A DNA stretch of 64,000 nt, taken from assembly GCA_009731375.1 (NCBI GenBank), contig BJOX01000014.1, forward strand, positions 397,072-461,071, given 5' to 3'. The notes under the pieces are model-generated. The model searched no databases. It was not told the DNA's origin and saw only the letters and a list, made by a program, of their open reading frames with translations. The translations under genes were made by a program, and so were the position numbers. Origin of the DNA: Paulinella micropora. Taxonomy: Eukaryota > Cercozoa > Imbricatea > Euglyphida. Every line of letters starts with the position of its first letter. The first letter of the stretch is position 1. This document shows positions 1 through 25,804 of the stretch, piece after piece.

Positions 1-75
1 TGGCACCGACGGGAATCGAACTGGCGACAGGGCCCAGATGGTAGAACTTGACCACTTGGCTATCACGGTGTCCAC

Positions 76-109
<34 letters not shown>

Positions 110-110
110 C

Positions 111-157
<47 letters not shown>

Positions 158-205
158 GTGCTTCTCTGTCAATGGCTGATGCATTTCTGCACATGCGCCT
201 CCATC

Positions 206-247
<42 letters not shown>

Positions 248-267
248 TAATGACACCCCCGCAAGGG
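1..267 (-). mobile_element. tRNA-derived SINE cluster, reverse orientation
   Basis: Bases 1-76 are the reverse complement of the tRNA-like SINE head seen at 3193, 3506, 3674 and 4531. An (AAT)n run follows, then at about 158-206 the reverse complement of the SINE 3' body, another (AAT)n run and a short body piece before the N gap. At least two minus-strand copies lie close together, each with an (ATT)n tail when read on its own strand. Confidence 0.8.
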
Positions 268-348
268 NNNNNNNNNNNNNNNNNNNNNNNNNNNNNNNNN
301 NNNNNNNNNNNNNNNNNNNNNNNNNNNNNNNNNNNNNNNNNNNNNNNN
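268..348. other. Assembly gap
   Basis: An 81-base N run followed by a poly-C tract, inside SINE and microsatellite sequence. Confidence 0.95.
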
Positions 349-388
349 CCCCCCCCCCCCCCCCCCCCCCTCCCAAGGTCGCTTTTCC

Positions 389-660
389 TTATACATACAT
401 ACATACAAACATACACACACACATACATACATACATACATACATACATACATACTACATACGTACATACATACATGCATACATACATACATACATACATA
501 CATACAATGTACATACATACATACATGTGTGTGTGTGTACATAGATACATACATACATACATACATACATAATGTATGTATGTATGTATGTATGTATGTA
601 TGTATGTATGTATGTATGTACGTATGTGTATGTATGTATGTATGTGTGTATGTATGTATG

Positions 661-691
<31 letters not shown>

Positions 692-1369
692 GTATGTATG
701 TACGTATGTACGTATGTACGTATGTATGTATGTATGTATGTATGTATGTATGTATGTACATATGTATGTATGTACGTATGTATGTATGCATGTATGTACA
801 CATATGTATGTATGTATGTACATATGTATGTATGTATGTATGTATGCATGTATGTATGTATGTATGTATGTATGTATGTATGTCTGTATGTACATATGTA
901 TGTACATATGTATGTATGTATGTATGTACATATGCATGTATGTATGTATGTATGTATGTATGTATGTATGTATGCATACATACATACATACATACATACA
1001 TGCATGCATGCATACATACATACTTACATGCATACATACATACATACATACATAACATACATGACATACATACATACACGTACATACATACATACATACA
1101 TACATACAACATACATACATATGTCATACATACATACATACATACATACAACATACATACATATGTCATACATACATACATACATACATACATATACATA
1201 CATACATACATAATACATACATACATACATACATACATACATACATACATCATACATACATATACATACATACATACAAACACACATACATACATGCATA
1301 CATACATACATACATACATACATACATACATACATACATACAAGTCTCATACATACATACATACATACA

Positions 1370-1405
<36 letters not shown>

Positions 1406-1546
1406 TACATACATACAAAAACATACATACATACATACATGCATACATACATATGTATGTACATACATACATATGTATGTACATACATACATACATATGT
1501 ATGTACATACATACATATGTACATACATACATACATACAAGTCTCA

Positions 1547-1577
<31 letters not shown>

Positions 1578-1580
1578 CTA
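389..1580. repeat. TACA/TATG tetranucleotide array with polarity switches
   Basis: About 1.2 kb of tetranucleotide repeat. The top strand reads ACAT from about 389 to 570, TATG from about 571 to 973 and ACAT again to 1580, so neighbouring blocks are mutually complementary and could fold back. Long open frames here are repeat translations, not genes. Confidence 0.95.
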
Positions 1581-2409
1581 CATAGATACATTCGCGGAGA
1601 GGGGGGGGAGGGGAGGGGAGGCAGAAGGAGGTTGTCTTCGTGAGTACTTTCAGGCTACTTTCGTGGTGAGTGGTGTTCCTTGCATCCTTTATTTTTCTAT
1701 TCGGCTATTTCGTAAAATTTTATGAACAGAGTTTCAAGAGTGACGTCTGACTTCACATGTCTGGCTGAGCATCAGAAACGATCAATATACTGCCTTATGA
1801 GATCTGCAAATATATACTCGCAAGAACTATGCAACCATAGACCCCGGAAGGCGTAAACTGGCGTACGCCTTTCTATAAATTATTAGACGTTTCAAACCTT
1901 TGTTGCAAAATCTTTTCACAAAAGTGTGCGTTATTGCGGATTCGCAAAAAGGAAATCTCTTCTTCAATCCTCAATAAAATATTATATTACACAGTACTTT
2001 ACCAGAAAAGTGTGGCCGTTCGTCAACTTTTTTAGAAGCTTTCCTTGAATGTGTCTGAAAAACCAGATGCAACTTGTTTGCATGTCTGGATCTGCCTTTG
2101 TCTCCAATTCGCCTATGACAATGGCCTGAGGAACCGTCTCTATTTATAAGCAATTTTCTGAGACCTTGAGCATTTGGACCCAAACTGTCTGCATAGATTT
2201 GCCAACACTCTCACTCTAAATAACATTCTCCTTTGGCAAGTGTTGCTGGTGCAATATTTTCTTTGTTTGCGTCTTCAACCACAGTTACATAATTGTCTGT
2301 GTGTTTCTCTGCTACCTAAAGAAAAATGTACGAAATTAAATGTACCATACTATACTGTGTGTGTGGTGGTGGTTGTTGATGCAAATTTCTTATGGCTGTT
2401 TTCTATATT
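1581..2409. other. Unique sequence without recognisable gene
   Basis: About 830 bases of non-repetitive, AT-leaning sequence after a short G-rich tract at 1596-1622. No long ORF, domain or convincing exon was seen on either strand. Confidence 0.5.
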
Positions 2410-2479
2410 GTGGTCGTATGTATGTATTTATGTACATACATATTTACTTACAACTTACATATGTATGTATGAGATCTTG

Positions 2480-2510
<31 letters not shown>

Positions 2511-2629
2511 TGTATGTATGTATGTATGTATGTATGTATGTATATATGTAACATACATATATATGTATGTATGTATGTATGCATGTATGTATGTATGTAT
2601 GTATGTACATATGTATGTACATATGTATG

Positions 2630-2663
<34 letters not shown>

Positions 2664-3055
2664 TGTAGATTATGTATGTATGTATGTATGTATGTATGCA
2701 TGTATTTAATGTATGTAATGTATATATGTAATATATGTAATATATGGTATGTATGTAATGTATGTAATGTATGTAATGTATGTAATGTATGTAATGTATG
2801 TAATATATGTAATATATGTAATGTATGTAACGTATGTAACGTATGTCATGTACGTAATATATGTAATGTATGTAATGTATGTAATGTTTGTATGTATGTA
2901 TGTATGTATGTATGTATGCATGTATGCATGTATGTATGGTATGTATGTATGTATGTATGCATGTATGTATGTATGTGTGTGTGTGTGTGCGTATTTATGT
3001 ATGTATGTATGTATGTATGTATGCATGTATGTATGTATGTATGTATGTATGATGT
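2410..3055. repeat. TATG microsatellite with TAATG variant block
   Basis: (TATG)n with an internal block at about 2705-2890 where the unit lengthens to patterns such as TAATGTATG, then TATG again. Confidence 0.95.
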
Positions 3056-3137
3056 AGGTTGCTATCTAGACATGGAGGGTGAAGTGGGTGAGCCCGGTCT
3101 TCAGCCAGGTGAATTATCATCATTATCATCATCATCA

Positions 3138-3192
<55 letters not shown>

Positions 3193-3378
3193 GGACACCG
3201 TGATAGCCCAGTGGTCAAGTTCTACCATCTGGGCCCTGTCGCCAGTTCGATTCCCGTCGGTGCCACCAGTATTTTCATTGAACATACCGATCCGTCTGGA
3301 CCAGTATTTTCATTGAACATACCGGCCCGTCTGGAAGTGTTGGAACTGCCCTTGCGGGGGTGTCATTAGAGCTTATCG
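3193..3378 (+). mobile_element. tRNA-derived SINE, 3' part lost in gap
   Basis: The head starts GGACACCGTGATAGCCCAGT. It contains a Pol III A-box match (TAGCCCAGTGG) and a B-box match (GTTCGATTCC), then a non-tRNA body. An internal piece, the stretch with CAGTATTTTCATTGAACATACC, is duplicated. The sequence runs into N at 3379. Confidence 0.85.
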
Positions 3379-3505
3379 NNNNNNNNNNNNNNNNNNNNNN
3401 NNNNNNNNNNNNNNNNNNNNNNNNNNNNNNNNNNNNNNNNNNNNNNNNNNNNNNNNNNNNNNNNNNNNNNNNNNNNNNNNNNNNNNNNNNNNNNNNNNNN
3501 NNNNN
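3379..3505. other. Assembly gap
   Basis: N run between two copies of the same SINE, so it is probably a collapsed or unresolved repeat. Confidence 0.95.
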
Positions 3506-3581
3506 TGGACACCGTGATAGCCCAGTGGTCAAGTTCTACCATCTGGGCCCTGTCGCCAGTTCGATTCCCGTCGGTGCCACC
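3506..3581 (+). mobile_element. SINE tRNA-like head only
   Basis: The 76-base tRNA-like head with A-box and B-box, closed by CGGTGCCACC, between two N runs. Confidence 0.8.
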
Positions 3582-3621
3582 NNNNNNNNNNTTATTATCA
3601 TCATTATTATGATCATTATCA

Positions 3622-3672
<51 letters not shown>

Positions 3673-3673
<1 letters not shown>

Positions 3674-3941
3674 GGACACCGTGATAGCCCAGTGGTCAAG
3701 TTCTACCATCTGGGCCCTGTCGCCAGTTCGATTCCCGTCGGTGCCACCAGTATTTTCATTGAACATACCGGTCTATTTCTGGACCAGTATTTTCATTGAA
3801 CATACCGGCCCGTCTGGAAGTGTTGGAACTGCCCTTGCGGGGGTGTCATTAGAGCTTATCGTCAATTCTTCGTACTCCCCTCACGGGTGAGACGATGGAG
3901 GCGCATGTGCAGAAATGCATCAGCCATTGACAGAGAAGCAC

Positions 3942-3979
<38 letters not shown>
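3673..3979 (+). mobile_element. tRNA-derived SINE, most complete copy
   Basis: This copy shows the whole element: tRNA-like head (3674-3748), unique body with a duplicated CAGTATTTTCATTGAAC segment, a conserved 3' end with CATCAGCCATTGACAGAGAA, and an (ATT)n tail. The last tRNA-like bases, CGGTGCCACCA, look like the 3' half of an acceptor stem plus CCA, which supports a mature tRNA origin. It has no coding capacity and would need a LINE partner in trans. Confidence 0.88.
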
Positions 3980-3980
3980 G

Positions 3981-4240
3981 TGGCACCGCGATAGCCCAGT
4001 GGTCAAGTTCAATACCATCTGGGACCTGTCCAATTCGATTCCCGTCGGTGCCAGTATTTTCAAATATGTTTTCTTTGAAAGTATTGGTCTGTCTGCAAGG
4101 CTTGGAGCTGCCCTGCGGGGGTGTCAGTAGAGCTATCGGTCAAATCTTTGTACTCCCCTCGCGGGTGAGACGATGGAGGCACATGTGCAGATTTGCATCC
4201 GCCATTGACAGAGAAGCACTATTATTATAATTATTATTAT
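3981..4240 (+). mobile_element. tRNA-derived SINE, older variant
   Basis: A diverged copy whose head starts TGGCACCGCGATAGCCC. The 5' GGCACCG can pair with the 3' CGGTGCC, so the acceptor stem is better kept here than in the GGACACC copies. The body and (ATT)n tail resemble the other copies. Confidence 0.82.
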
Positions 4241-4242
4241 CA

Positions 4243-4320
<78 letters not shown>

Positions 4321-4520
4321 GGGAGTACATAGGCCATCGGTTCCTTTCCATGGGCTGATTGGTATAAAGCTCCTAGAGTAATGTTCTATGCCGTCACTTC
4401 CTTTATTCCACCGATTGGTGTGGAGACTTTCCTTATGGAATGGAGGATTGGATGCACATGGCCTTTTGGCTCAGCAATTGGCAGGAGATACACTATTATT
4501 ATTATTATTATTATTATTTA
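4321..4520 (+). repeat. Unclassified (ATT)n-tailed repeat
   Basis: About 170 bases of unique-looking sequence lie between two (ATT)n runs, matching the SINE arrangement but without the tRNA head. It may be a second SINE family or a fragment. Confidence 0.4.
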
Positions 4521-4530
4521 TTATTATTTG

Positions 4531-4764
4531 GACACCGTGATAGCCCAGTGGTCAAGTTCTACCATCTGGGCCCTGTCGCCAGTTCGATTCCCGTCGGTGC
4601 CACCAGTATTTTCATTGAACATACCGGTCTGTCTGGAAGTGTTGGAACTGCCCTTGCGGGGGTGTCATTAGAGCCTATCGTCAATTCTTCGTACTCCCCT
4701 CACGGTTGAGACGATGGAGGCGCATGTGCAGATTTGCATCAGCCATTGACAGAGAAGCACTATT
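4531..4764 (+). mobile_element. tRNA-derived SINE
   Basis: Full head and body, nearly identical to the copy at 3673, with its tail lost in the N run. Confidence 0.85.
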
Positions 4765-4972
4765 NNNNNNNNNNNNNNNNNNNNNNNNNNNNNNNNNNNN
4801 NNNNNNNNNNNNNNNNNNNNNNNNNNNNNNNNNNNNNNNNNNNNNNNNNNNNNNNNNNNNNNNNNNNNNNNNNNNNNNNNNNNNNNNNNNNNNNNNNNNN
4901 NNNNNNNNNNNNNNNNNNNNNNNNNNNNNNNNNNNNNNNNNNNNNNNNNNNNNNNNNNNNNNNNNNNNNNNN

Positions 4973-5057
4973 TATCGTCAATTCTTCGTACTCCCCTCAC
5001 GGGTGAGACGATGGAGGCGCATGTGCAGAAATGCATCAGCCATTGACAGAGAAGCAC

Positions 5058-5088
<31 letters not shown>

Positions 5089-5090
5089 GT
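4973..5090 (+). mobile_element. SINE 3' fragment
   Basis: After the gap only the body 3' end and the (ATT)n tail of the tRNA-derived SINE are present. Confidence 0.8.
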
Positions 5091-5165
5091 TATTCTGGAG
5101 GCACTTGCCCGTATCTTGATTATTGGCCATAGTCTGAGCAATCCCATTCCGCTTATTTTCATACG

Positions 5166-5166
5166 T

Positions 5167-5252
<86 letters not shown>
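5166..5252. repeat. (CTAT)n microsatellite
   Basis: A pure tetranucleotide run directly before the R1 element. Confidence 0.95.
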
Positions 5253-5664
5253 CGTGGTGGGGTGCCTTATGTGTGCCTAGCCATACGCCCATAAGTCACA
5301 TGCCGAAATAGCGACGGGAAGCACAATCCTGTTCCCTCAGGGTGCTCTTTCTCGCTTGTTGAGCCCGGAATAAAACCCACAGTGCTCTGTCGGTTTATAC
5401 TAGACTGTCGAACAGTCTCGAAACTCCATCTGCTTACTGGGCCCTCTGTAATGGAGGTGGGAGCTCGTTCTGCAAGGGGCGCTTATGGAACGAGCCCTGG
5501 CCCCGCCTGGTACTAGGGAGCTTTGGTATCGCCTGTATCAGTCCCTTCCGTGCAAACATCACGGCTTAGCTGGGCATCGGGTTAATACTTTACCCACAGA
5601 CTTCCTTGGTTGACGAAATCAGAAGCTCCTTTTTTCTGACATTAGTCGATATCTCATCTTTCTG
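5253..5664 (+). mobile_element. R1 retroelement copy (non-autonomous, CTAT-tailed)
   Basis: About 410 bases found again at 14161, 14708, 19141, 39752, 40210 and 40737. It begins near GTGGTGGGGTGCCTTATGTG and ends GATATCTCAT followed by a (CTAT)-rich tail. No convincing ORF was found. The fixed 3' end with a microsatellite tail points to a SINE or the 3' end of a LINE. Confidence 0.75.
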
Positions 5665-5700
5665 TCTTTCTATCTTTCTGTCTATCTATCTATCTTTCTG

Positions 5701-5757
<57 letters not shown>

Positions 5758-6227
5758 ATCTATATCTATCTATCTATATCTATATCTATATCTATATCTA
5801 TATCTATATATCTATATCTATATCTATATCTATATATCTATATCTATATCTATATCTATATCTATATCTATGTATCTATATCTATATCTATACCTATACC
5901 TATACCTATACCTATACCTATACCTATGCCTATGCCTATACCCATGCCTATGCCCATGCCTATGCCTATGCCTATGCCTATGCCTATGCCTATGCCTATG
6001 CACAGGCATTGGCATAGGCATAGGCATAGGCATAGGCATAGGCACGGCATAGGCATAGGCATAGGCATAGGCATAGGCATTGGGATAGGCATTGGCATTG
6101 GCATTGGCGCCTATGCCTATGCCTATGCCTATGCCTATGCCTATGAATATGCCTATGCCTATGCCTATGCCTATGTATTTGCCTATGTATTTGCCTATGC
6201 CTATGCCTATGCCTATGCCTTTGCCTA

Positions 6228-6310
<83 letters not shown>

Positions 6311-6311
6311 A

Positions 6312-6373
<62 letters not shown>

Positions 6374-6437
6374 CCTACCTACCTACCTACCTACCTACCT
6401 GCCTACTTACCTGCATCCCTACCTGCCTATCTCTCAG
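5665..6437. repeat. Nested CTAT / CTATAT / GCCTAT repeat field
   Basis: Tetranucleotide CTAT grades into CTATAT, CCTATA and GCCTAT hexanucleotides. Around 6003-6108 the strand flips to GCATAG, then returns to GCCTAT and CTAT. It ends in CTACC and CTGCC variants and a splice acceptor (CTCTCAG). Confidence 0.9.
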
Positions 6438-20702
<14,265 letters not shown>

Positions 20703-20703
20703 G

Positions 20704-20779
<76 letters not shown>

Positions 20780-20781
20780 AG
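20703..20781. repeat. (GA)n microsatellite
   Basis: Dinucleotide run forming the loop of the inverted repeat. Confidence 0.93.
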
Positions 20782-20854
20782 AGAGCTCACACACCAGCGA
20801 CTAGACACAACAAGAGCTCACACACCAGTGACTAGACATAAGAACGCAACAGCC
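20782..20854. repeat. Inverted repeat, right arm
   Basis: Complement of 20475-20547; contains antisense copies of the ankyrin exon 2 start. Confidence 0.85.
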
Positions 20855-20977
20855 AACCACAAATATGGATAGAGAAAGAAGGGGGGGGGGGGGGGGGGGG
20901 GGCAAANNNNNNNNNNNNNNNNNNNNNNNNNNNNNNNNNNNNNNNNNNNNNNNNNNNNNNNNNNNNNNNNNNNNNNN

Positions 20978-21180
20978 GGCTTCCTTTTCTTTCTCTTCTT
21001 CCTTATCCTCCCACTCTCCATTCCTAGATTGCCTTTTTCTTCAACGTCCTTCCTCCTCTTCTTTTTCCAGAACACAGTCTACCCGTGATTCCCATCCCGG
21101 ACACATGCACAGTACACAAATTATTGTTTGATGTGAAACTGCGTTCCTTTGCAAGGACTACATTCCTTTGCGACATCTCA
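20978..21180 (+). mobile_element. R2 3' UTR fragment
   Basis: After a gap, the last 200 bases of R2 through GACATCTCAT, followed by a CTAT/CCAT field. Confidence 0.82.
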
Positions 21181-21297
21181 TCTATCTATCCATCTATCTA
21201 TCCATTTATCTATCCATCTATCTATCCATCTATCTATCCATCTATCTATCCATCCATCCATCCATCCATCTGTCTATCTATCTACCTATCTACCTAC

Positions 21298-21356
<59 letters not shown>

Positions 21357-21437
21357 CCTATCTACCTATCTACCTACCTACCTACCTACCTACCTATTTA
21401 CCTACCTACCTATCTATCTGTCTACCTACCAACCTAC

Positions 21438-21495
<58 letters not shown>

Positions 21496-21544
21496 CTATC
21501 TATCTATCTATCCATCTATATATTGACACCACCTTCCCCCCCCC
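21181..21544. repeat. (CTAT)n field, second near-duplicate
   Basis: See 19975-20464. Confidence 0.85.
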
Positions 21545-22130
21545 NNNNNNNNNNNNNNNNNNNNNNNNNNNNNNNNNNNNNNNNNNNNNNNNNNNNNNNN
21601 NNNNNNNNNNNNNNNNNNNNNNNNNNNNNNNNNNNNNNNNNNNNNNNNNNNNNNNNNNNNNNNNNNNNNNNNNNNNNNNNNNNNNNNNNNNNNNNNNNNN
21701 NNNNNNNNNNNNNNNNNNNNNNNNNNNNNNNNNNNNNNNNNNNNNNNNNNNNNNNNNNNNNNNNNNNNNNNNNNNNNNNNNNNNNNNNNNNNNNNNNNNN
21801 NNNNNNNNNNNNNNNNNNNNNNNNNNNNNNNNNNNNNNNNNNNNNNNNNNNNNNNNNNNNNNNNNNNNNNNNNNNNNNNNNNNNNNNNNNNNNNNNNNNN
21901 NNNNNNNNNNNNNNNNNNNNNNNNNNNNNNNNNNNNNNNNNNNNNNNNNNNNNNNNNNNNNNNNNNNNNNNNNNNNNNNNNNNNNNNNNNNNNNNNNNNN
22001 NNNNNNNNNNNNNNNNNNNNNNNNNNNNNNNNNNNNNNNNNNNNNNNNNNNNNNNNNNNNNNNNNNNNNNNNNNNNNNNNNNNNNNNNNNNNNNNNNNNN
22101 NNNNNNNNNNNNNNNNNNNNNNNNNNNNNN
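21545..22130. other. Assembly gap
   Basis: 586 N between poly-C and poly-G; downstream gene A exons may be hidden here. Confidence 0.95.
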
Positions 22131-22149
22131 GGGGGGGGCACAGGGTCGT

Positions 22150-22226
22150 CTGGGTGTAGGTAGGTAGGCAGGCCAGGCAGACAGATAGTAAGATAGATAG
22201 CTATGTAGGTATGTAGGTATGTAGGC

Positions 22227-22266
<40 letters not shown>

Positions 22267-22313
22267 TGATTGATTGATTGATTGATTGATAGGTAGGTAG
22301 ATAGGTAGGTAGG

Positions 22314-22356
<43 letters not shown>

Positions 22357-22375
22357 GTAGATAGGTAGATGGGTG
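22150..22375. repeat. GTAG / GATA / GATT microsatellite
   Basis: Tetranucleotide field. The adjoining unique stretch 22376-22465 reads NAVQQGAVKPWSELLTD on the plus strand and might be a gene A exon, but no clear splice sites were seen. Confidence 0.85.
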
Positions 22376-22469
22376 CCAATATACGGGTCTGTGTGTTGGT
22401 CTTGTGCGTTACTACCAATGCGGTGCAGCAGGGCGCAGTCAAGCCCTGGTCGGAGCTGCTGACAGATAG

Positions 22470-22470
<1 letters not shown>

Positions 22471-22553
<83 letters not shown>

Positions 22554-22555
22554 TA
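22471..22555. repeat. (ATT)n microsatellite
   Basis: Pure ATT trinucleotide run, as behind the SINEs. Confidence 0.93.
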
Positions 22556-22561
22556 TTAATA

Positions 22562-23547
22562 TCAGATATAGTAAATCTGCCTTGGAGTGTTGACTGTGAC
22601 ATATTTGAGGGAAATCCAGATGAAAAAACCTAGTCACACTTGCTAAACAGAGTTCCAGCCCAATGGCCTCAATGCGTTAAACTGTGACGCCAACTCATAA
22701 CACTTTGGTGGTAGATGCTGGGGAGGAGGGTCGTTGCGCGCGTAAAAGATCTTAAACTCCGCATATGCTGGTTGATAGCCCAGGACCCAGCAGACACCAG
22801 ATTGTTATGGGTGGGGTTTCGAGGCAGCTCTAGCAACCGCGCTTGGTGTATGCACTTGCACATTCGGTGACGTCTTGCAAGAGGTTGCTGGGACTGCGGA
22901 ATAACCTCGGCTTAGTGCAGTCTTGCCCTCAGGAGCTCCATCGGTGGCCCCGATCATCAGGCGAGAGACTGACACGGGGGGGTGGAGGACCTCGAACAAG
23001 GGTATTGGATGCTTATGTCAGTTGAGGATATGTCATTAGCTGCATCAGTACGCCTCAGATATAGTAAATCTGCCTTGGAGTGTTGACTGTCACATATTTG
23101 AGGGAAATCCAGATGAAAAAACCTAGTCACACTTGCTAAACAGAGTTCCAGCCCAATTGCCTCAAGGCGTTAAACTGTGACGCTAACTCATAACCCTTTA
23201 GTGGTAGATGCTGGGGAGGAGGGTCGTTGCGCGCGTAAAAGATCTTAAACTCCGCATATGCTGGTTGATAGCACAGGACCCAGCAGACACCAGATTGTTA
23301 TGGGTGGGGTTTCGAGGCAGCTCTAGCAACCGCGCTTGGTGTATGCACTTGCACATTCGGTGACGTCTTGCAAGAGGTTGCTGGGACTGCGGAATAACCT
23401 CGGCTTAGTGCAGTCTTGCCCTCAGGAGCTCCATCGGTGGCCCCGATCATCAGGCGAGAGACTGACACGGGGGGGTGGAGGACCTCGAACAAGGGTATTG
23501 GAGGCTTATGTCCGTTGAGGATATGCCATTAGCTGCATCAGTACGCC
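22562..23547. repeat. 493-bp tandem duplication
   Basis: Copy 1 is 22562-23054 and copy 2 is 23055-23547, differing at only a handful of positions. A third copy begins at 23548 (CAGATATAGTA) and breaks into (ATT)n. No ORF above 64 codons and no recognised domain. The unit may be a retroelement of the (ATT)n-tailed class. Confidence 0.88.
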
Positions 23548-23555
23548 TCAGATAT

Positions 23556-23590
<35 letters not shown>

Positions 23591-23757
23591 CCCTGAAAGG
23601 TGTTGGGAGTAGGGGTGGGGGGTTTGGGGGGAAAATTATGTACCCCCCCCCCACACACACACACACCACCACCACCGCATTTCCGCACCCCTGTCCCCAT
23701 AAATTATGGTTTGTTGGAACGAGGAGGAGTTGGGAGCTCATATTGACAGCATGGCTA

Positions 23758-23830
23758 ACCCCAGACTCGATGTTGATGCGCATGTGCAGAAATGCATCAG
23801 CCATTGACAGAGAAGCACTATTATTATTAA

Positions 23831-23898
<68 letters not shown>

Positions 23899-23905
23899 GT
23901 TATTA
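23758..23905 (+). mobile_element. SINE 3' fragment
   Basis: GCGCATGTGCAGAAATGCAT then CAGCCATTGACAGAGAAGCA and (ATT)n: the 3' end of the tRNA-derived SINE. It abuts and may have truncated the Gypsy-like element that follows. Confidence 0.75.
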
Positions 23906-24182
23906 TTATTACGACCGTCATCAGCGTGCGTGCAGTGCAGCAAGCTGTTCTAGTACCATTGCCATGCTCACAGCAGCAAGCTGTTCTAGTAGTGCCATCG
24001 CAATGCTCATGAAACACTTGCAAAGCCTCTTCGCCCCACTTCTCAAAGTCTCCAAAATCTATCATTTTCTCCAACTTAGCCAGTGTTGCACCCCAATCGG
24101 GTATAAACTGGCTATAGTATTGCGCCATCGCAAGAAATTAGTGCAATTCAGTGCGGTTCTTTTGTATCGGTCGATTCATAAT

Positions 24183-25046
24183 CTACTCCCTCTTCTCTTT
24201 GGATATCGAGACTCGATTATGGGAGATCTCGTACCCTAAGTATGTCACACTCGTCTTGGCAAGTTGACACTTCTTTAGATTGCAATTCATGCCAAAAGCT
24301 CCGATGCGCCTGAATATATCGGAAAAATGATCGATATGCTCCTCCATTGTGTTAGAGTATACGATAATGTCATCGATATAGCAAAATGCATATTCTCCCG
24401 CCTTCTGTCCCCGCCTTCTCATAAAGCCACCGTCAGACAAATCATCGTACTGACTGCTCAACATCTTCTGCATCGCCTTCTGGAAAAGTCCTGGGGCTTG
24501 CTTGAGGCCCATCGGAAGCACTTTCCATTGGTATATTTCCATACCCACCACAAACGCCGTCAGCCATCTGGACTTTTCCTCCAGTGGTATCTGCCAGAAT
24601 CAATTCTTAATGTCAATGACCGAATAGAATTTTGTATTCCGCAGTACTATCCTTCCTTTTTCTAATGTCTGGAGAGGATTTCTCTCTTCCTCCAGCACCT
24701 TGTTGACACGAGCATAGTTAACTGTCAGGCGCCATTCTCCTCCTGGCTTCGGCACTATTCTCGGTTGTGATACTATTGGAGATGTTGATCTCTCAATAAA
24801 GTCCTCATTGAGTAGCTGTCTTGCTAGCTCCTCCGCTATCTTCGCCTGATGTATACTCAAATTCGCCCTTCGTGGTGCCGGTGACGGCTCCGCACCCGGT
24901 ATTTTGTAAATAACCGCATTGAAATCTTCAGGCTTGACACCACCTGCATGTGGAGGGTCAAAAATTTCCTTGTTCGCCTCTACTTTGGCTTTTAAAAGCT
25001 CCTTCTCTTTCTCCGTGCCTACTCCTTCTTCCAATATTTTCCGCAA
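24183..25046 (-). pseudogene. Reverse transcriptase segment
   Basis: Fingers and palm: IVPKPGGEWRLTVNYARVNK, then FWQIPL, VLPMGLKQAPGLFQKAM, the catalytic YIDDIIVYS and YLGYEIS. An in-frame TGA at about 24597-24599 sits where the intact element has KSG before FWQIP. The Asp pair of YIDD is intact, but the stops show the gene is dead. Confidence 0.75.
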
Positions 25047-25804
25047 TCTTCATCAGACATCTGCTTATGTTGCTTGAGGGGTTCTCTGTCCTCCTCCAAG
25101 CCTAAGTCCTCTTCCGAGACATCACTTAGGCCCGTCTTTTCATACGTGACAGTGTCCGGCTCATCATCTTTACCTAGCTCCACCAGCATGTCAATGAGTC
25201 TCGTGTATTGCAAAGGAGCTTTACGGGTGTAAAAACCATCAAAGCATGTGAATGCTTGCGGTATCAATTTCAACTTGTCGAGGTCTCTGAGCTTCCGCTT
25301 GTATGCACTGCTCTGCTCACGAGTTCCCATACGACAAGCCACCACTAGCTGTTGCTTGCGAGAGGGTACCGGTATAGGATGATCAATAAGCCGGTCCCTT
25401 ATTTCCTGCGCCCATATCGCCTTCTCATTATATGGCAGGATAATAGTATACGGCTTATTATTTTCGAATAAAGTCCGTAAGCATTTCTTCACTTCAGACA
25501 GTGAACGCGGCCACGTGGGCTCGTCACCCCAGAAATCAGTAATAAAACTTTTAATAGTTTCTGGTGGAGTATCCGGGATTCGCCCCGTTCTCCTTGGTAC
25601 AAACGCCTCCCTTTTTTCTTCTCCTACTTTCGCATGGAAACAGTATCCGTTAGTAATATGGACATCTGTTCCTACTCCTTCCGCGAATCTCGCCAACGAC
25701 GGGCTTCTTTGTGCGACACATATAATCTCCTCCTTTCGCTTCTCGATTAAGTCATCAATAGACTTTTTGTCCCAATGGCATGTCGGAACTGTGACAGTGC
25801 ACAC
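25019..25804 (-). pseudogene. Protease-RT spacer segment
   Basis: About 261 codons continuous in frame with the protease segment. It contains IKSFITDFWGDEPTWPRSLS and IILPYNEKAIWAQEIRDRLI. The latter resembles IVIPVGTRTEMWWQDIEDHL of the intact element, so this spacer is conserved in both. Function unknown. Confidence 0.55.

Noticed and set aside
204-1725. Long overlapping ORFs on both strands
   Set aside because: They translate TACA/TATG repeat only (TYIH, MYVC).
3193-3270. A functional tRNA gene
   Set aside because: A and B boxes are good, but the anticodon arm does not fold convincingly, copies are multiple and each continues into a SINE body with (ATT)n.
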